From Eremophila alpestris peregrina (taxonomy: Eukaryota > Chordata > Aves > Passeriformes > Alaudidae), in NCBI GenBank assembly GCA_009792885.1, contig WMCF01000016.1:13063848-13127847 (forward strand): DNA of 64,000 nt, in the 5' to 3' direction. The stretch's first letter is position 1. Each line of letters starts with the position of its first letter. The position numbers were made by a program, and so were the translations under genes. Positions 61,432 through 64,000 of the stretch are shown in pieces. Below the pieces are notes generated by a model, which saw nothing but the letters and a program-made list of their open reading frames with translations, ran no database searches and was not told the origin of the DNA.

Positions 61432-64000
61432 AAGTTTACTTAAATATGATCTTTTGTGGTAAATTCAAAATTTCTGTGGAAGAGAAGCTGTTTCTAAATG
61501 ACAAGAAGGTTGTAGACATCAGCCAGGAGCACTGTGTGATTGCATGAGGAATGGGAGAGATTAATGTGTGCTATTTTGAAAATGCTTGTTATTTGAAGAA
61601 TTTTAACTGCTATGAGAATGTTACCCAGGATAACAGATAATCAGTGATCACCACATCCTGCAAAGAATGGCCAAGCAAATTAGGCAATTTCATATTCAAG
61701 AGTTGAATTAATTTGTATCAGAATTCATAGGAAGGGGAGGAACCTGCATGTGCTCAGTTTGTCAAATGTGGTTTTTATGAAAGGAATGCAGAGTTTACAA
61801 ATCCTCACTCAAAGGTAGGTTTCACTAAGCTCAGCAGTCTCTAACAGGGAGAAGACATACAGTGCATTTATCAGAAACTTATTTTTCTAAAAAATGCAGA
61901 ACTGGAGTTGATATTTATAAAAATTTACTGGAATTTTTTTTTTGCCTTTTGCTTTTTCCCACAAGGAGCTTAGTAGAACTCTGCTCACAATTTCAGCTGG
62001 TGTAGCTGTACCACCAGCAGTAAGAGATCTGAACTTCCTATAACATCCTTAAAGTGATTGGTCTTTGCTCAGATGATTGTTTGCAAAATATATTTATCAG
62101 TAAATATTCTGAATGGTGCCTTGCTATCATTCAAATTTTATTTAGAAAAACTACAACCAAACTATATTTAAAATGAAATGTTATTCAAAATAACTATGTA
62201 AGATCAGATATTGATGGTATGGGAAGAGGTCTTTTTAAATTAGAAGGCAAATATCTTATTTAGTGAATCAATGCTATATTCTAGTTAGGACTTAAATCTT
62301 TGCTTTTTTAATTTTCAGATGTGTAAGTTAAGATACTTGAGCTTTCATGGCTGTTCCTGGTGTCAAACTAACTTTCAGGTACTGATTTAAAAAAAAAAAC
62401 TAAAGAAAATTAACATCACTGAAAGAAATTTATTCTATTGATTATTCTGTATTTGTTAAGTATTCCAAAGTAACTTCTGACTAAGCAGATGTCGATTCAT
62501 AAAGTAAAGGCTTCTTTAGCCTACAATTGCTGAGGTCTTGTGGCAAAGAGAGCAAACATTTTTTTCAGAAAAAACCCTGGAATTTCACACCATTTGAACA
62601 GACTGTAGGAAACCTTGCTGACTCAGATGTTGGCTGGAGGGACAATGCAGATGTTTAGGGCAGAGACTTGTACCTGGTGCTGCTCTCTGTAAGGCACTGA
62701 CTGGGAGCTCTGCTGAAGGAGAGGATTTAATTCCTTAGAGCATCTGCATAAACACAAACAGAACAACTGAAGATGGAAGATGATAGCAGTGAACTCTGCT
62801 CCAAAGGGAGACAGGTAAACCCTTTCTATGTATTTGATGCATTCTTTAGAAATGAGGGGAAGAACAAGGATATTTCATGTTGTAGCTGATTGATTAGCTG
62901 AGTTAAGGAGACAATTCATTTGGTGCAGCTGTCTGAGAAAAGCATGGACTGTATATTCTGTCCCTCCTAACTGGCAAATAATTCTTTCTCAGCACTTAGA
63001 CTTGAGATTTTTCTTTAAAGGTATTCAGTGAGTTCCAGCCATTTGTCATTTGGAATACAAATAAGGATATTTTAAGTCATATACACTGGTGAGACTTACC
63101 ACAGTCCTGTGCAGTTGAGAAGGGAGGCAATTTGGCAAGGTGAGGCACTGAAGTTCCTGCATTTGCACAAAACGTGGGGTTCCACACCAGGCAGGCAAGA
63201 TGGGAATTGTTATTATGCAACTGCAGAGGATTAACTGGCCACTGGCTCACACAACTCCCCAGTGAACATGCACAGACCTCTCCTCTGGTATGCCAAGCTC
63301 TAAAAAGAGGAGTAAATAGCAAGGTTAGGGGTCCATGAGTCTGATGCTCAGGAGACATTGCTGCACTGAGAAATCAGATAATCAGGCATTTCTTCTGAAA
63401 TGCCATCATCCTTTCTTGCAGTTCTAGGCACAGACATCCTGCAGATTCCTTCCCTTCTAAACACTTTAACATTTTCATTGCTGTGAACTGCAGAATCACT
63501 GCTGTAGAATATTGAGGCTCCTTCATGAGATTCCTTTGATGCAGTGCTGAGGGGTTTGTTGCCCTGGGGAAATCTTTAAGTAGCATCAATTTACTACTAG
63601 TTTCTCCTGTGTGGTATCTGGTTGCTGATATTGAATTCCTGTTAAAAATGTTTCTGACTTCCAGCAGAATTAAGTCTGCTAAAGGGTCCTTAGAACAGGT
63701 CTAGGTTATTCTAACACATCCTGTGGAGCAGTCTCATAGCTAAAATTAACCATCTTTTACACCTTACTGAACTGCAGAACACAGGCTGTAATTCCACAGT
63801 TTTATCTATTTAACAAAAAAATACAGTGTGGGTATTCCCAATTCTACCGAGATATAAATTCTATAAATATACAGATAATATATTATCTGATCAAAACCAG
63901 TAAAAGCTGTTTGATTCAAGAATTACTAGACCTGCCAGCATGGCTTGGACCAGCAATGGCACTGCAAGAGAGAACCCCAGCATCTCCATGGAAATGGCTT

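Larger units (their letters stand above)
61155..64000. other. CHDH 3' UTR and downstream intergenic DNA
   Basis: No coding exon is recognisable. By synteny CACNA1D should follow on the opposite strand, but none of its exons is seen. Apart from the CR1 relic and short poly-A runs, nothing was identified. Confidence 0.6.

Noticed and set aside
61155..64000. CACNA1D 3' end expected downstream of CHDH
   Set aside because: No minus-strand frame resembles the calcium channel C-terminus, so it presumably lies beyond the window.

Overview
The window looks like vertebrate nuclear DNA, most likely from a bird. It has split genes with GT-AG introns, CpG-island promoters, low repeat density, one CR1-type LINE fragment with the avian/reptilian 3'-end signature, and compact introns. 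Three protein-coding genes can be read exon by exon, all on the + strand: SELENOK (selenoprotein K, 5 exons), ACTR8 (INO80-complex actin-related protein 8, 13 coding exons, 624 aa) and CHDH (mitochondrial choline dehydrogenase, 7 coding exons, 609 aa). This is the conserved block of human 3p21.1 in reverse orientation (SELENOK-ACTR8-IL17RB-CHDH in mammals). Their products work in unrelated processes (ER membrane quality control, chromatin remodelling, choline oxidation), so the grouping is ancestral synteny and not an operon.

Layout: positions 1-31.8 kb are AT-rich, gene-poor DNA without a recognisable coding exon, presumably the desert on the CACNA2D3 side of SELENOK. It holds short low-complexity tracts, an orphan CpG-rich patch with a CTCF-like site near 11.0 kb, and an LTR-like element near 30.0-30.5 kb whose upstream part is a 48-bp tandem array interrupted by an assembly gap. 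SELENOK (32.35-36.2 kb) has a CpG-island promoter containing a 60-bp minisatellite, a UGA selenocysteine codon, and a foldable Form-2 SECIS in the last exon. ACTR8 follows at 37.4-45.6 kb with its own CpG island. From 45.6 to 49.4 kb lies the place where IL17RB is expected on the - strand. No IL17RB exon is recognisable there; the interval ends in a CpG island with a GC-rich minisatellite and a second gap, probably the CHDH promoter. CHDH coding sequence occupies 52.6-61.15 kb. The last 2.8 kb contain a CR1 relic and no gene I can support.

Family assignments of the three genes are firm because the spliced reading frames close exactly and match the known proteins from end to end. Everything said about non-coding transcripts, LTRs, regulatory sites and the missing IL17RB is inference and is marked as such. 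No new biochemical system was found.
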